Positions 44,775-56,059 of a stretch of 64,000 nucleotides of DNA are shown here, piece after piece. Source of the stretch: Telmatactis stephensoni (taxonomy: Eukaryota > Cnidaria > Anthozoa > Actiniaria > Isophelliidae). Below the pieces are notes generated by a model that worked only from the letters and a program-made list of their open reading frames with translations, had not been told where the DNA came from and made no database searches. The number at the start of each line of letters is the position of its first letter. The stretch's first letter is position 1. The position numbers were made by a program, and so were the translations under genes. The stretch covers positions 300,501 through 364,500 of the forward strand of contig JALIZF010001654.1 in the NCBI GenBank assembly GCA_029948255.1, in the 5' to 3' direction.

Positions 44775-45175
44775 AAATTATATAATATGCTATTTCTATG
44801 TATATGCTTATTCATATAATATGCTGTTTCTATGTATATGCTATTCATATAATATGCTATTTCTATGTATATGCTATTCATATAATATGCTATTTCTATG
44901 TATATGCTATTCATGTAATATGCTATTTCTATGCATATGCTATTCATATAGTACGTTATTTCTATGTATATGCTATTCATATAATATGCTATTTCTATGC
45001 ATATGCTATTCATATAATATGCTATTTCTATGTATATGCTATTCATATAATGCGCAATTTCTATGTATCTGCTATTCATATAATATGCTATTTCTATGTA
45101 TAAGCTATTCATATAATATACTATTTCTATGCATATGCTATTCATACAATATGTTATTTCTATGTATATGCTATT
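44775..45175. repeat. 33-bp tandem repeat, about 12 copies
   Basis: Unit TATAATATGCTATTTCTATG + TATATGCTATTCA, close to 33 bp, in-frame on both strands (hence long spurious ORFs with an 11-residue repeat). Forms the right subterminal region of the 10-kb element. Confidence 0.95.
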
Positions 45176-45510
45176 GGAACCCTATTTACATCTATGCCCT
45201 ATTTGCAACACTATTCATACCATATGCTATTTCTATGTGTATGCTATTCAAACCCTATTTACAAGATATGGTTTGTCTATGTAAAAGCTATTTAACTAAC
45301 ACCTCAATTTGTCTTCTACGCATACATAGCTTTCAAATACTATGTAAAGCGTTCCAAATGACTAGCGAAAACATAGCATTTTCTATACAATTTACATAGT
45401 ATCTGCATAATTGCCATATGCATAGTTTTTAAGTAGTTACAACATATGCTTTACATAGCCTCAGCACATAGCATTTACATAGGTTTTACATATGTCTGGT
45501 TCTACAAGGG

Positions 45511-46190
45511 TTAACACTAAAAAATGTGAAGTGATGCATATCTCAAAAAAGAACGACAAATCAAGTCCTGAATATAAATTATGTGGCAGCACACTAAAGA
45601 CAGTATCTGAAGTCAAAGATCTTGGCATTTATATTGCATCAAATCTGTCAAGGAGCTTACAAGCCACTAAATGTGCAAATAAAGCTAATAGTGTTCTTAT
45701 TAAACAAACTATAGGACCAAAAAATCCAGACTTATTCTCAAAATTATACAAGAGATTAGTTAGACCAATACTCAAAAACTGCTCTCTAGTATGGTACCCA
45801 CATCTGAAGAAAGACATTGATATTTTGGAGAAAGTACAAAGGCATGCTTCAAGACGGATAAGGATATGCTGTACGATGATCAATTGAACTGCCTAAAATG
45901 GCCAATGCTTGAAAAAAAAAATTCTCATCTCTAACTGAATGCTATAAATCGATTAATAGGCTGAATGGTTTAAACCCCCAAGAATTCGTTATATTTGCTG
46001 ATAACTTTAGACCATTGAGATCTAGCTAACCATCGTCTCAAGTTAAAGACAAAAGCTGCCAAATTAAACAGCTACAAATACTTTTTCTTTATACGTATTA
46101 TAAACTTATGGAACAATTTATCAAAAGAAAGTGCAGAAGCAGAAAATCTAAGAACTTTTAAGAAGAAACTAAGAAGTCAATTAATGTAAG
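45511..46190 (+). pseudogene. LINE reverse transcriptase, 3' half
   Basis: Continues the RT of 34297-35465: NTKKCEVMHISKKN, SEVKDLGIYIASNLS, KLYKRLVRPILKNCSLVWYP and QRHASRRI, then decayed RMNGLNPQEFV-like text and LWNNLSKES to about 46190, followed by A-rich sequence. The join WQLS-L-NTKKC restores the conserved RT thumb region, which confirms that the 10-kb block is an insertion. Confidence 0.85.
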
Positions 46191-46267
46191 AGACATCGGT
46201 TTTCTAAATCTATTTTATTATATTTAACATATTGTATATAAGTTTATGTATTTAAAAAAAATTCCTA

Positions 46268-46850
46268 AACGCCGTAGACAAATGCTTCCCTAAAGGCCAC
46301 CCACTTCACCAGATCTTCAACATACACACTCTAAAGCTCAGCTACTCGTGCATGCCTAATGTTAAGTCTATCATTGCTTCCCACAACAAAAAAATCCTCT
46401 CTGAAACCAACAACACAACAACTCAACAAAAACAATGCAACTGTAGACAAAAACAAGAATGTCAACTAGAAGGTAAATGCCTTCAAAACAATGCTGTCTA
46501 CCAAGCTACAGTCGAAACAAATACATCAACAGAAACCTACGTAGGACTAGCAACCAACTTCAAAGAACGCTACCGTAACCATGAAACGTCATTTTGACAC
46601 AACAGAAGAAATGAAACAGAATTTAACATATATAGAACTTAAAAGACACCAACAAACATTTCAACATTAAGTGGAAAATACTTAAGAAATGCCAGTCATA
46701 TAACAATCTAAAAAAAATGTAATTTGTGCCTAAGCAAGAAATTTATAATAATTTGGAAAAAAACACCTATGTACATTAAATAAGCGCAACAAATTAGCTA
46801 GTCCATGCCCTCACTGGAATAAATTTACCCTCAGGAATTTTGACGTTACA
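46268..46850 (+). pseudogene. Penelope-like element C-terminal fragment (GIY-YIG)
   Basis: Reads NAVDKCFPKGHPLHQIFN, LKLSYSCMPNVKSIIASHNK, KQCNCRQKQECQLEGKCLQN and VYQATVETNTSTETYVGLAT followed by FKERYRNHETSF. This is the connector (CMPN, CNCR..C..C) and the GIY-YIG start (YVGLA, R..NH) of a PLE of a different lineage from 5784-8460. It decays after 46597 with several stops (HALTGINLPSG is still visible). RT part absent. It begins right after the LINE 3' end. Confidence 0.75.
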
Positions 46851-46897
46851 TCATAAAACGATCACTTAGCAACCACATATATTGTAATATATGTGTA

Positions 46898-47196
46898 CAC
46901 CTATTTTCAAAATTACGCGACCTTTGCAGACGACACTTGAAAGGGTTTTCAGTGTTTTGACTACCGTCAATCAAATCTCCGACTATTCGTTCTCCCTGAA
47001 GCAAGCTCAAATTTACATCAAAAGCCGAAAAATACTAAATGTTCTGTCAATAAATTCAAGTTTGTTTTGTTTCTGAATTTAGAAAGCTAAAATTTTACAA
47101 GTTCTAGTCCGCGGCATTACAATTTGATTGACAGCAGCTTAAAATCCAGACAAGCCATCGCCAATTTAATAGGTCGCGTAATTTTGAAATTGGGTG
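46898..47196. mobile_element. Tc1/mariner-type MITE, TA duplication
   Basis: Left CACCTATTTTCAAAATTACG, right CGTAATTTTGAAATTGGGTG, flanked by TA on both sides (46896-46897, 47197-47198). About 300 bp, no ORF. Confidence 0.8.
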
Positions 47197-47318
47197 TAAA
47201 TCTGCCAGAAACATCTCAACGGTCATTCATTGTAACTTGCCTGATGAGTGCGATCGTCTAAGATCATATGAAACCAGCTATAAAACAATGAATCTTCTCT
47301 AAAGTCTCAAACTACAAT

Positions 47319-47602
47319 TTATTATTATTATTATTATTAATGCTCCAAAATATGTTGAGCACTCTGAAAACCATTCTACAGTCCATTGTAGTTTTATGTA
47401 TTTATATATTATACATTTATAGAAATTGTGGATGTTGATGTTTTATTTATTCATTAGCCTAGTGTCAGGGAGGTGGACTAGAAAGGGATAAACTCTTCCT
47501 TTCCTCCTTTCAGTTTTTCATGTATATGTATACAATTTTTTTCTTTTTCTTCCTTTCCGTGATTGTGATTAATTGTGAATAAACTATTATTATTATTATT
47601 AT
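47319..47602 (+). mobile_element. Possible SINE/LINE tail between (ATT)n runs
   Basis: A ~250-bp non-coding stretch between ATT microsatellites at 47320-47342 and 47584-47604, with CT-rich part and AATAAA-like GAATAAAC at the end. The shape is that of a LINE 3' end or SINE with an ATT tail. Confidence 0.4.
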
Positions 47603-47692
47603 TCACTATTCATAAGCCAAACATTTCCACCAATGAAAATTAAGAAGTAGAAGCTTGTGAGAATGACGTTTCTGTAATTTCTTCAATTTCAG

Positions 47693-48605
47693 AAAAGGAA
47701 AAAGGAACACAAAAAAACCTTATCACATTCACAAAAATTTAGGCATGCAAACGGCACAGACATTGGCATCGCTTCTTAGCGAAGGTGGTATAAAAACGTT
47801 TACAAGAATACATGGACTACTTCAAAAAATAGTTCAAGCTTGGAAACTGGGCCAAGAATGTGCAATATGTGAATGTCCTGTAGGAAATCTGACGCCAGTT
47901 ATTGAAAGGAAGAAGCAAAGATCTGAAAGAGTTGTTGAAGATTTAATAATGGTCGATCAAGTGCCAGCTAACAAATCACATGAGGCAGAAGTGGAGGTGC
48001 CCTTACAGATGCAGCTGGATCAACAAGAGGAAACAAACATACTGAAAAAAGACAAAAATGACGGTGCTTCTTTTGACTTCCGTGAGATTAAAATGCCACA
48101 AAAACTGAAAAAAATGAGGACGAGCAAAAGGAGCAGAAACAACAGTTGCTTGCCTGCCCAAATAAAAAAAAAAGGAAAATCGAGAAGAATCAACTGGTAC
48201 TGTTTTGTAAGCTACAACCCTCAGAGAAAGTTGGTTATTCTTGGTTTTGTTATAAATAGACTGGCACTGTGCAAGGCGTTAGCTGGGAACAGATTTCTGA
48301 ACAAAGTTGATATTACAAACATTCACATCATACCAGATTCTGTAAAGGATGGAGAAAATGTTGACATTCATAGAATTGCCAAGTATTTTGATGAAGAAGC
48401 TTGGCTTAAAGTCTTACTAACGAAGAAAGAAAGAGAAATTCATTTGCACTCCCTGTGGAAAAGCAACCATTGACAATTGTGAAGATAGCATCTTTTGCGA
48501 CACGTGTCTTCTTTAGTATCACTTTCATTGTACAAGTTTAAGAAAGAGCCTCAAGAACAGTAAATGGTTTTGCAAGGCGTGCCGACAAAAATACATGCGG
48601 GTTAT
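47693..48605 (+). pseudogene. PHD-finger gene remnant
   Basis: An exon opens after acceptor CAATTTCAG with RKKEHKKTLSHSQKFRHANG, shifts to a 242-codon frame (FTRIHGLLQKIVQAWKLG, ECAICECPVGN with CX2CXC, a charged linker, WYCFVSYNPQRKLVILGFVI) and, after another shift near 48440, reads FICTPCGKATIDNCEDSIFC, DTCLL-stop-YHFHC and KWFCKACRQKYM. The Cys/His order CX2C..CX2C..HX2C-like..CX2C fits a PHD finger. Such fingers sit at the end of multi-copy cnidarian mobile genes as well as chromatin proteins. Three lesions at least. Confidence 0.6.
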
Positions 48606-48665
48606 GTGGTGTCCTGAATCAGGGCTGATGTCTTTGCATCGTTTGTTTGGAAATCCATCTCAAAT

Positions 48666-49394
48666 CACGCTGGGCATAAATGACCCCAAAATTGCTCATC
48701 AAAACGTCATCATTTTACTCAAACCTTCATATCTTTAATAGTCTTCCATCGATTGGGACCAAATTTTCGGAGGTGGCCTATTACATTTAGTGCTTTATTG
48801 TTCTTATGCAGAAAGTTACCATTTATGTCATTTTGACGTCACAGTGAATTGTTACAATTCTCGAGAAAATCCAGATCAACTCCAGAGTTTCTCAAAGGTA
48901 CAAATATTGATAGCGAATAACATTCTCTAACATTTGGTGTAATTTTTATTTCGATGCGACAACTTGTTGCTGAGTTATAAAGGAAATTTAATTTACGATG
49001 ATGTCATAAAATTGATGTCACTGGGGCTCAATTAATGGCTATTAGAAGCTATCGAAAATAGGAATTCACATTTGAATGAACGTTTGAGACTACAATAACA
49101 TGTTTGCATATTAAAACACAAACACCTTCGGCCTTTGAGCTTTATTAGAGATATATTAAATTATTGGTGACGTCATTATGACATTCAACGCTGTTACTAG
49201 AAATTTCTCATTAGTATTTCTAATACTTATCTTCAAAAATTCAAAAATCAAAAAAAATCATACGAATGGAAGGACTTAGGAGTTCTTTCGATATGCATAA
49301 TAAAGGTAAACAATTTGCTAACAAAAAAGTTATACCAAGCCGTAAAACGATGACGTTTTGATGAGCGATTTCGGGCTCATTTATGCCCAGCGTG
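48666..49394. mobile_element. 729-bp palindromic MITE
   Basis: Ends CACGCTGGGCATAAATGACC and GAGCTCATTTATGCCCAGCGTG-type inverted, matching ~50 bp (CTCATCAAAACGTCATCGTTTTAC block). AAT flanks both ends (3 bp), a length used by Harbinger-like MITEs although AAT is not their usual target. Relative at 23602-24217. Confidence 0.8.
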
Positions 49395-51099
49395 AATGTA
49401 CATTACCAGTTATGCCACGCAAAACATACTCACAGTAGAACTTTCAGAGAATAGAGAGCTTACTAAGCTTCATGTTTGTTGCAAATGGCAATAAAAGGCA
49501 CCTGACAGGTGCATGTATCTACTGCAAAAGTGTTATAGAAATATGTTTGACAAATAATGTGAAATGCATCGAAAAGAAAAACACGAAGAATGATGAGGAA
49601 TTTTATGGAGTTGGACAGGGCAGTTTGTTATTACCTCGACTCACATGTCTTTCGGAAATTAAACGTTCGGAATAACTTGGTAAGTGATATTTTTAACAAT
49701 GTTTTTACGTCCATCAATAGAGACAACTTTCATAGACAGTGTCATAGGTTTGTAAAAGGAATTGCTATAGTGTTTGTTTGGCCTTGCAATCAAGATCCAG
49801 CTCTTCGTACATACTGAAGGCCATTACATTTCCTTAATAGGAGCTGAAATATTATACAATGAAGTGAGTTATTTGATAGTTTACATGCAATAGTTGTAAA
49901 CTTGTTTACTGTTGCTAAAAGATAGAACATTTGCGAAAGGCTCGAGATCGAGACGAACACTTCAAGTATTGTATTACTTACCGCCGCTCAAAAACGACCT
50001 CAAAATTGAATAATGATTTAATAATTCTCCATAAGAATAAACCTGACACATTCTATTAAAGCTGAACCTTATCAATGGGCATAAAAACATTGTTAAAAAC
50101 ATCACTTACCACTGAGATTTTCAGTGACTTGAATCCTGTCAAACTTGTCAACAGTCTAGTCGTCAGTCACATGGAACTTCGTGCTTGTCAGTTACCTGTC
50201 CGTGATTCCGAAAGACATTTGGTCGTCGATTCGTATGTCATTTCGCCTTTACTTGTTTGTTGCCGTGTATTTTCCGAAAATATTCCGAATTTTCTATTGT
50301 TAACACTTTCTATTGTTAACAAGCATAGAACTTCGTGTCAGAACTCATACATGTTCTGGTGAATACCAATATACCGTGATCTCATAATTTGAGTGAAGCA
50401 TAAAGTATATCCATTTTCAACACGATGACATAGTATCTACTGCATTCTGCAGTAGATACAAAAAGGGTCATGTCAGTGGCCTTTTTTCCCATGCCGCATT
50501 GTCGTTTTAACGTGGCTCTTTTCTTATTTGACGTAACCGACTATTTCTTGTTTGACGCAAAAGTTCCTCTCACGCTTAAGTGCCAAACGTTTAGTGCAAG
50601 CCTTGAATAAAGCCTTGAAAATTGTATTTGCCGTCTGCCATTTCCCCGTTTATGTGACACGTAAGCTCTCTATAGTAAAGTGTTACCCGCACAACTTCTT
50701 GTTCACAATGTTACTATGAAAGTCTACTGGCTATAATCGATCTCTTGAAAATCAACTTCTATGTTTTTTGTAATTCATCGATTGTTTCTTAATAATCCAC
50801 TCAATTTTTATTAGTATAAAAAAGCAGGACACGCTGTTGATAACAGCAATGTTCATTGTTGAAGTGTCCATCCTGCTAAAATATTCGTATTATTATTATT
50901 ATCATTATTATATTATAGACCTGGGTTTTCATTGGTTGAGCTACTTCAGTTCAATTGGTGACTAAAAACTAGCAAAAAGTGCTAGTGAAAGTGCCAAATT
51001 ATATTATTAAAAATAATCTAAATACTAAAAGTGTGACCTTTCGATTACAAAAGAAAAAACAAACAAACGAAATTTAATGCAATAACATAATAGTAGCAA
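49395..51099. other. No gene seen; two hairpins
   Basis: A perfect 12-bp-stem hairpin GTATCTACTGCA-TTC-TGCAGTAGATAC is at 50432-50458. A multi-stem structure (AGCAGG..CCTGCT outside, GCTGTT-GATA-AACAGC inside) is at 50822-50880 and is followed by an ATT microsatellite, as in a LINE 3' end. Short ORFs at 49472-49817 have no known domain. Confidence 0.45.
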
Positions 51100-51656
51100 T
51101 ACAATAAACCTGGCTTAAAGATACTAATTCTGACTTTGTTGTGCATGATATTTGTCCTACTGCAGGATATTTGTTTTCTTATGTTTCTCGTCTTAATCGT
51201 ACTGGTGGTGGTGTTGGCATAATATATAAAAATTGCCTGAAAATTAATCATCATGTAACAATATCTTACACATCCTTTGAATTTATGGAACTGATACTTC
51301 ATCATCAGTTGTCGGCTTATCGTATTATTATCGTTTATTTTCCATCTTATTCAAATAGCTTGTTATTTTTTTATGATTTCTCTGCTCTCTTGAAACGACT
51401 GGTTACGTCTTCTGGCAAACTGATAATTTCTGGTGATTTTAACTTTCACATCAATGACACTAAAGATAATAATGCGAATTGCATTATTGATCTACTGGAT
51501 TGTTTCAATTTGACTGTCTTTAATCCTGATTCACCTACACATAAAAGCAATCATGTTTTGGACTTAATTATTACAAGACCTGATGAAAAATCTGCGACCC
51601 ACCTTACTATACATGATCCTGTATTATCTGATCATTATGCTGTTCATTGTAGGTAA
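51100..51656 (+). pseudogene. LINE endonuclease fragment
   Basis: An APE-type endonuclease piece of a non-LTR retrotransposon: CPTAGYLFSYVSRLNRTGGG with GVGIIYKNCL, then LIISGDFNFHIND (GDFN), HVLDLIITR and SDHYAVHCR-stop (SDH). The catalytic blocks at the C-terminal side are intact, but the N-terminal NE block and all RT are missing. It ends at the edge of the minisatellite region. Confidence 0.85.
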
Positions 51657-51848
51657 GCTGGGGAAGTTTAGATAGCGGCTTATTAAGCCATTATCTTGCT
51701 TTATATACCAAAACATTTTAAGCCAATAACTTTGTATGTGATATTAACGATAATATATTTATAAATATACACACCATGTAAATATACATACCATTACATT
51801 TTAAGCCGTTAAGTTAACGGCTCACAATGTTTCTATAACTGACCACAA

Positions 51849-52400
51849 AATCGGCCATTAACTTAACGGCTTAAAATGTAATGGTATGTTATAGAATTTA
51901 CAACAATTGGCCGTTAACTTAATGGCTTAAAATGCATTGGTATGTTGTAGAACGTACAAAAATCGGCCGTTAACTTTACGGCTTAACATGAATTGGTATG
52001 TTGTAGAACGTACAAAAATCGGCCATTCACTTAACGGCTTAAAATGCATTGGTATGTTTTAGAGACTGCCAAAATCGGCCATTAACTTAACGGCTTAAAA
52101 TGCACTGGTATGTGGTAGAGCGTACAAAAATCGGCCGTTCACTTAACGGCTTAAAATGCATTGGCATGTGGTAGAACGTACAAAAATCGGTCGTTCACTT
52201 AACGGCTTAAAATGTAATGGTATGTTGTAGAACGTACAAAATCGGCCATTCACTTAACGGCTTAAAATGCATTGGTATGTGGTAGAACGTACAAAAATCG
52301 GCCGTTAACTGAACAGCTTAAAATGCATTGGTATGTGGTAGAGACTGCCAAAATCGGCCGTTAAGTTAACGGCTTAAAATGCATTGGTATGTTGTAGAAA
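51849..52400 (+). repeat. 55-58-bp minisatellite, ten copies
   Basis: Units carry AAAATCGGCCGTTAACTTAA followed by CGGCTTAAAATGCATTGGTA and TGTTGTAGAACGTAC; starts near 51849, 51906, 51961, 52016, 52074, 52131, 52184, 52240, 52296, 52353. Two units have the variant GAGACTGCC in place of GAACGTAC. Confidence 0.95.
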
Positions 52401-52707
52401 TGATATTCACACTGTGGCTAGATAAAATATTGATGTTGCCTAAAGAGTTTTTGTAATTTCTTTAGAGTATTGTATTTTGAGCATCTTAATTTAACGGCGG
52501 TTTTCAACACTACCCTTAAAACAATTGGTTAACACAGCCATTTTGACAACTTCTAACAACTTTTTTCCGAAAAGGTGCTAAAGTTAATTTTCTTTGTCCA
52601 GCTGTTGAATTTGATGCCAATAGAGGTTTCCATTTATTCATTTTACAGAACATTTAAAATATTTAATTGCCCCTATCAGAGTTGATTGATTGAGTTCATT
52701 ATATGTT

Positions 52708-52823
52708 CGTTATTTGATATTGTTAATTCATTTAGTGTATATATTATGTGCTATCTAGTTACATTTCTTTAGTTGTGTCAAGTACTTAGTCTCGGCTTCA
52801 GTTGTTTAGTTCTAATTCTTTAA
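52708..52823 (+). repeat. 115-bp direct repeat, 5' copy
   Basis: CGTTATTTGATATTGTTAAT to TTCTAATTCTTTA; ends one base before the gag-like ATG. Matches 54112-54225 with four or so differences. Confidence 0.9.
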
Positions 52824-52824
52824 T

Positions 52825-54121
52825 ATGGCTTCTTCTCGTGGTAAACGTTCCGTCCGGCTGGATTATGCCGTGATGGAGGCTGGGGTTCCTCAGCCACACA
52901 AACTTTCAGACCTTCCACCACCGTGTCTTCAGGTGGAGAACGTGGAGACTCCACATGTCGATCGAATCCAGTGAAGCCGATGTTATTCCTTCACCTCTAT
53001 CATGCGACGAGTTACGCGCAGCCGTGGCGGAGGCAAAGGCTGAGAGGCAGGAGTTGGTGCGATTAGCTGAGCGTAAGGCTCTAGGATCAGAGCTCCACGA
53101 CCTATCAGGGGATCCGCCCCCCAAACCAGCATCGACGACCACGAACAAGGATTACAACAAGTCTCGCCGTTTAACCGCCGCAGATCTTAGGCATATACCA
53201 GCAGTGACATAAAAAACAAAGGCTCGGCTGGTAGAGCTGGGGTTGTCAGATTCGGAGAGTTCTGCGAGCTCTGATGATGATGCTCCGAAACGCCGTAGCT
53301 CAAAGGGTAAGAAGCAACGCTCTGGGAAGACTGAAAAGCTAACAAGTAAAGTTTTGTACTGGCAAATTTGGCCTCACAGCCAGTTGAGCCGGCGCTATGT
53401 TTCTAAGGATGTCAGCTATGATAATTTGACGCTGGCCGAATTTGCCGCGGGATACGCCTCGATCCTTCGCCTTCCCGGACTTAGTGAGAGAGAGCGCAGT
53501 TCTCGCATCAATCACTTTGCCAATTTAATGTAGCTGGCAACCCAGTTTTCGTGGCCTGCGGTCCGTAAACTACATGCTGCCGTGCTTTTTGAGATTGAGT
53601 GTGGTCGCCTTCGATGGGGCGACTCCATGGCCCATTTGGAAACTCAGTTGCTTCATGCTGCTGTGGCGTCTTCTCGGATTCAGAGCTCTTGCGACAGTCC
53701 ATCTAGTGGAGAAGGAAAGCCTTCAGCGCACTTTTGTTGTGCATTTCAAACCGGGAAGTGCACCTACACCAAAGATCATTAAGGTTATGTCCATAATGAA
53801 CGAAAATGGGTCCAGCACATTTGTGCCAAGTGCTGGCTTACTAAACAGGAGGTGAATCAGCACCGTGAAGGCACAAGTGAATGCCCCTTTTCTTCGGCGG
53901 GAAACACGTCTGCTCCTCCAGCATCCTCCTGACTACCCACTTCAAGTTTTTCTTCTTTGTACGTGCCCACTAATGGTTCTAGTTTGTGTACAGTTGTTAA
54001 TGAGTTTATTGATTCTCCATGTCAAGAACACGTGTCCAGTAGTGATTCCAGTTTTTGTATTGATTACGATTTTTCTGATTCTTCGGGTGAAGATTCAAGT
54101 TGTTTACATGACGTTATTTGA
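52825..54121 (+). pseudogene. Gag-like ORF of a retroelement (DIRS/Ngaro-like?)
   Basis: ATG at 52825 (MASSRGKRSVRLDYAVMEAG). After frame shifts it reads DELRAAVAEAKAERQELVRL, an acidic SDSESSASSDDD patch, QLSRRYVSKDVSYDNLTLAE, GLSERERSSRINHFANLM-stop, AVRKLHAAVLFEIECGRLRW and FCCAFQTGKCTYTKDHYGY..HICAKCW, a Cys/His cluster that may bind RNA, ending SSGEDSSCLHDVI-stop. This is a gag type I associate with DIRS-like elements of invertebrates. RT and recombinase are missing. About five lesions. The 115-bp repeats at both ends suggest a gag-only mobile unit. Confidence 0.6.
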
Positions 54122-54225
54122 TATTGTTTATTCATTTAGTGTATATATTACGTGCTATCTAGTTACATTTCTTTAGTTGTGTCAAGTACTTAGTCTTGGC
54201 TTCAGTTGTTTAGTTCTAATTCTTT
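54112..54225 (+). repeat. 115-bp direct repeat, 3' copy
   Basis: Second copy of 52708-52823; overlaps the stop of the gag-like ORF. Together they behave like short LTRs or split direct repeats. Confidence 0.9.
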
Positions 54226-54724
54226 ACCCATCCCACCTGTCCAGAGGTTTATTTCATTAGTTTATGCTTCTCGTCTGACAGTACATTTGGAAATAAATCT
54301 CTATTCTGCCAAACAAACTTATGTGTGCTGAGTTGTTTGTTATGATTAGTTTATCTAGTGAATATTTTTGATCGCACAGGGGGAATTAAAGAGACATTAT
54401 GTTAATTGCTTTAATCCCTTATAACAATAGCCTTTCTTCAGCACTGAATCGCAAATGTATAAATGGCTCTGAATTGTAGTCACTGTTCTACACCTCAAAC
54501 TGACTCCAGTGTGTAAAGGTTTCCTGCTTCTAACCAAATGGTACGTATTGGAACCAGCTTATATAATGTTGGCTAAATTATTGTACGCATATGTACGACC
54601 ACCTACTTATTGAGCATTGCATACATACTGATAGATTCGTTGTAATTACTGCCTAAAGCTTTATCTTTCAAAAAGGTGTTTAACTATAAGTATGTATAAC
54701 TATTTGCTTTTTCTTGATCCGCAG
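54226..54724. other. No gene seen
   Basis: No supported feature; a possible intron or promoter of the gene that follows. Confidence 0.4.
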
Positions 54725-55204
54725 ACTCAATTCAGCAAAACTCACCAATCAACGATCAAATAGTGACGATGTCGCATAGCAGGAATAATGGTAAGTAGCA
54801 AATCAAATATGTAAATAAGCATTTCCTTCCTTGAAAAAGCTCTTTTCAGAGCTAATGTGCCCTTAACAATTGCAACAAGACGACTCTACGCAGAAGCCAT
54901 GTGATTTAATGTTTACTAGTATATCTTTTGTGTCAGTTTTGTTTTTCGACAAAAAGGTCCACAACATCCTGTTTGTCAGAATAGTAGTATCTATCATCGC
55001 ATTGTTTTAAAAATTTGTTTTCTTGTTTCACAGACAATGATAGCGACATGGAGGAGGTGGAACGACAGAGGGAAGATTTAGAGAGAAGGAGACGCGAGAC
55101 AGAGAGAGAAGTTGAATTAGAAAGAGAGAGGATTATAAGACAAATAGAGAGGAGAGAAAGGAGGAATAGACTGATCAATGAGAATAGAGAGAGAGAGAGA
55201 GAAT

Positions 55205-55279
<75 letters not shown>

Positions 55280-55655
55280 AGAAGACAGCAGGAGAGAGAG
55301 ATTATGTATGAAGAATAGAAGGAAGGAGGGAGAGACGAAGACAAAGACAAAGAGACAGCAATGCGGACCAGGACCTTCGCCGAAGAATTGGCCTGTGTGG
55401 TAAGAATATTTTCACATTAACCCGAGAGATAAAAGAATCATATCGTACTATATAATACTTGTCAGAAAAATGAAAAGTTTCTAGTTATTTAAAATTTTTT
55501 GCTTAATTAATAGAGGTTTATTTTTTCTTTCAGTCTTCTGTTACAACTACAGCCAGTACGGCCATTTCATCGGCCAATGCCATCAGCAGCAACCAGCTGC
55601 AGTTGTGAAACAATATTACATCAAAGCGCCTGTGAATGACATGGAATTTAATTAA
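54725..55655 (+). pseudogene. Arg/Glu-rich zinc-knuckle gene
   Basis: Three exons: 54725-54790 (SIQQNSPINDQIVTMSHSRN), 55033-~55400 (DNDSDMEEVERQREDLERRR, then an R/E coiled coil broken by an AG microsatellite, then SNADQDLRRRIGLC) and 55534-55655 (FCYNYSQYGHFIGQC to VNDMEFN-stop). The last exon is a CCHC zinc knuckle (CX2CX4HX4C) in which the second Cys is Tyr, which should stop zinc binding. The R/E-rich part then knuckle layout is the same as in the gene at 59178-63437, so the two are probably paralogues. Confidence 0.55.
55186..55275. repeat. (AG)n microsatellite
   Basis: Long GA run with few interruptions, inside the R/E-rich exon; its length shift breaks the frame. Confidence 0.95.
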
Positions 55656-55853
55656 TTATTGTTCCTTTTTCTTTTGTATTATTTTTTTCAAAAAAACATA
55701 ATATAACTAATAGTACACCACTGTCTCCTTTTTCTATCCTTTTTTTTTGTAAATGTTTGAATAAAGTTACATTTTGCAATTATAAATTGTAATCGTCTTG
55801 TATTATATGCGCATCAAGCAAAACCCTGCAGTGATATTCGGAGATACACGCCC

Positions 55854-55970
55854 TTAATCCGTGAAACATAAATAGTACAAAATAGTGTGAAATTATGGTA
55901 CTTCCTTTGTTTCCTATTGTCTAATCAACACTATTTAGTAGTAATTAGTAGTGTTTGTTTCACGGATTAA
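55854..55970. mobile_element. 117-bp palindromic MITE
   Basis: TTAATCCGTGAAACATAAAT at the left pairs with TGTTTGTTTCACGGATTAA at the right. The left-end sequence TTAATCCGTGAAA also occurs at 18971. Confidence 0.8.
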
Positions 55971-56059
55971 GTGCATGCACTCTAACTTGCGCTCAAGCAA
56001 CTTTGTTATCATATTCATCTCTCCATAGGCGCGCGTTTTGGGTACAAACTAAATTTTGG

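Larger units (their letters stand above)
35466..45510. mobile_element. 10-kb composite DNA element, TIR CCCTTGTAGAACC
   Basis: Inverted ends of 34 identical bp (starting CCCTTGTAGAACCAGACATA) lie at 35466 and 45510, and the interrupted LINE gene fixes both borders. Only TT (35464-35465, 45511-45512) is shared by the flanks, so the target duplication is 2 bp or unresolved. Subterminal regions consist of CTATGTA/TACATAG-rich tandem repeats that differ between ends. Once the two nested elements (36438-42362 and 43206-44532) are removed, about 2.8 kb of non-coding DNA remains, so the outer element is non-autonomous. Confidence 0.85.

Noticed and set aside
44726..45399. Long ORFs on both strands with an 11-residue repeat
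   Set aside because: Produced by a 33-bp AT-rich tandem repeat whose unit has no stop in these frames; not genes.
51849..52400. CRISPR array
   Set aside because: Tandem units of 55-58 bp without unique spacers; a minisatellite.
52825..54121. Host gene with multiple exons
   Set aside because: Breaks between frames lack splice sites, and direct repeats at both ends fit a retroelement gag better.
55117..55350. Ser/Leu-rich ORF on the minus strand
   Set aside because: Shadow of the AG microsatellite.
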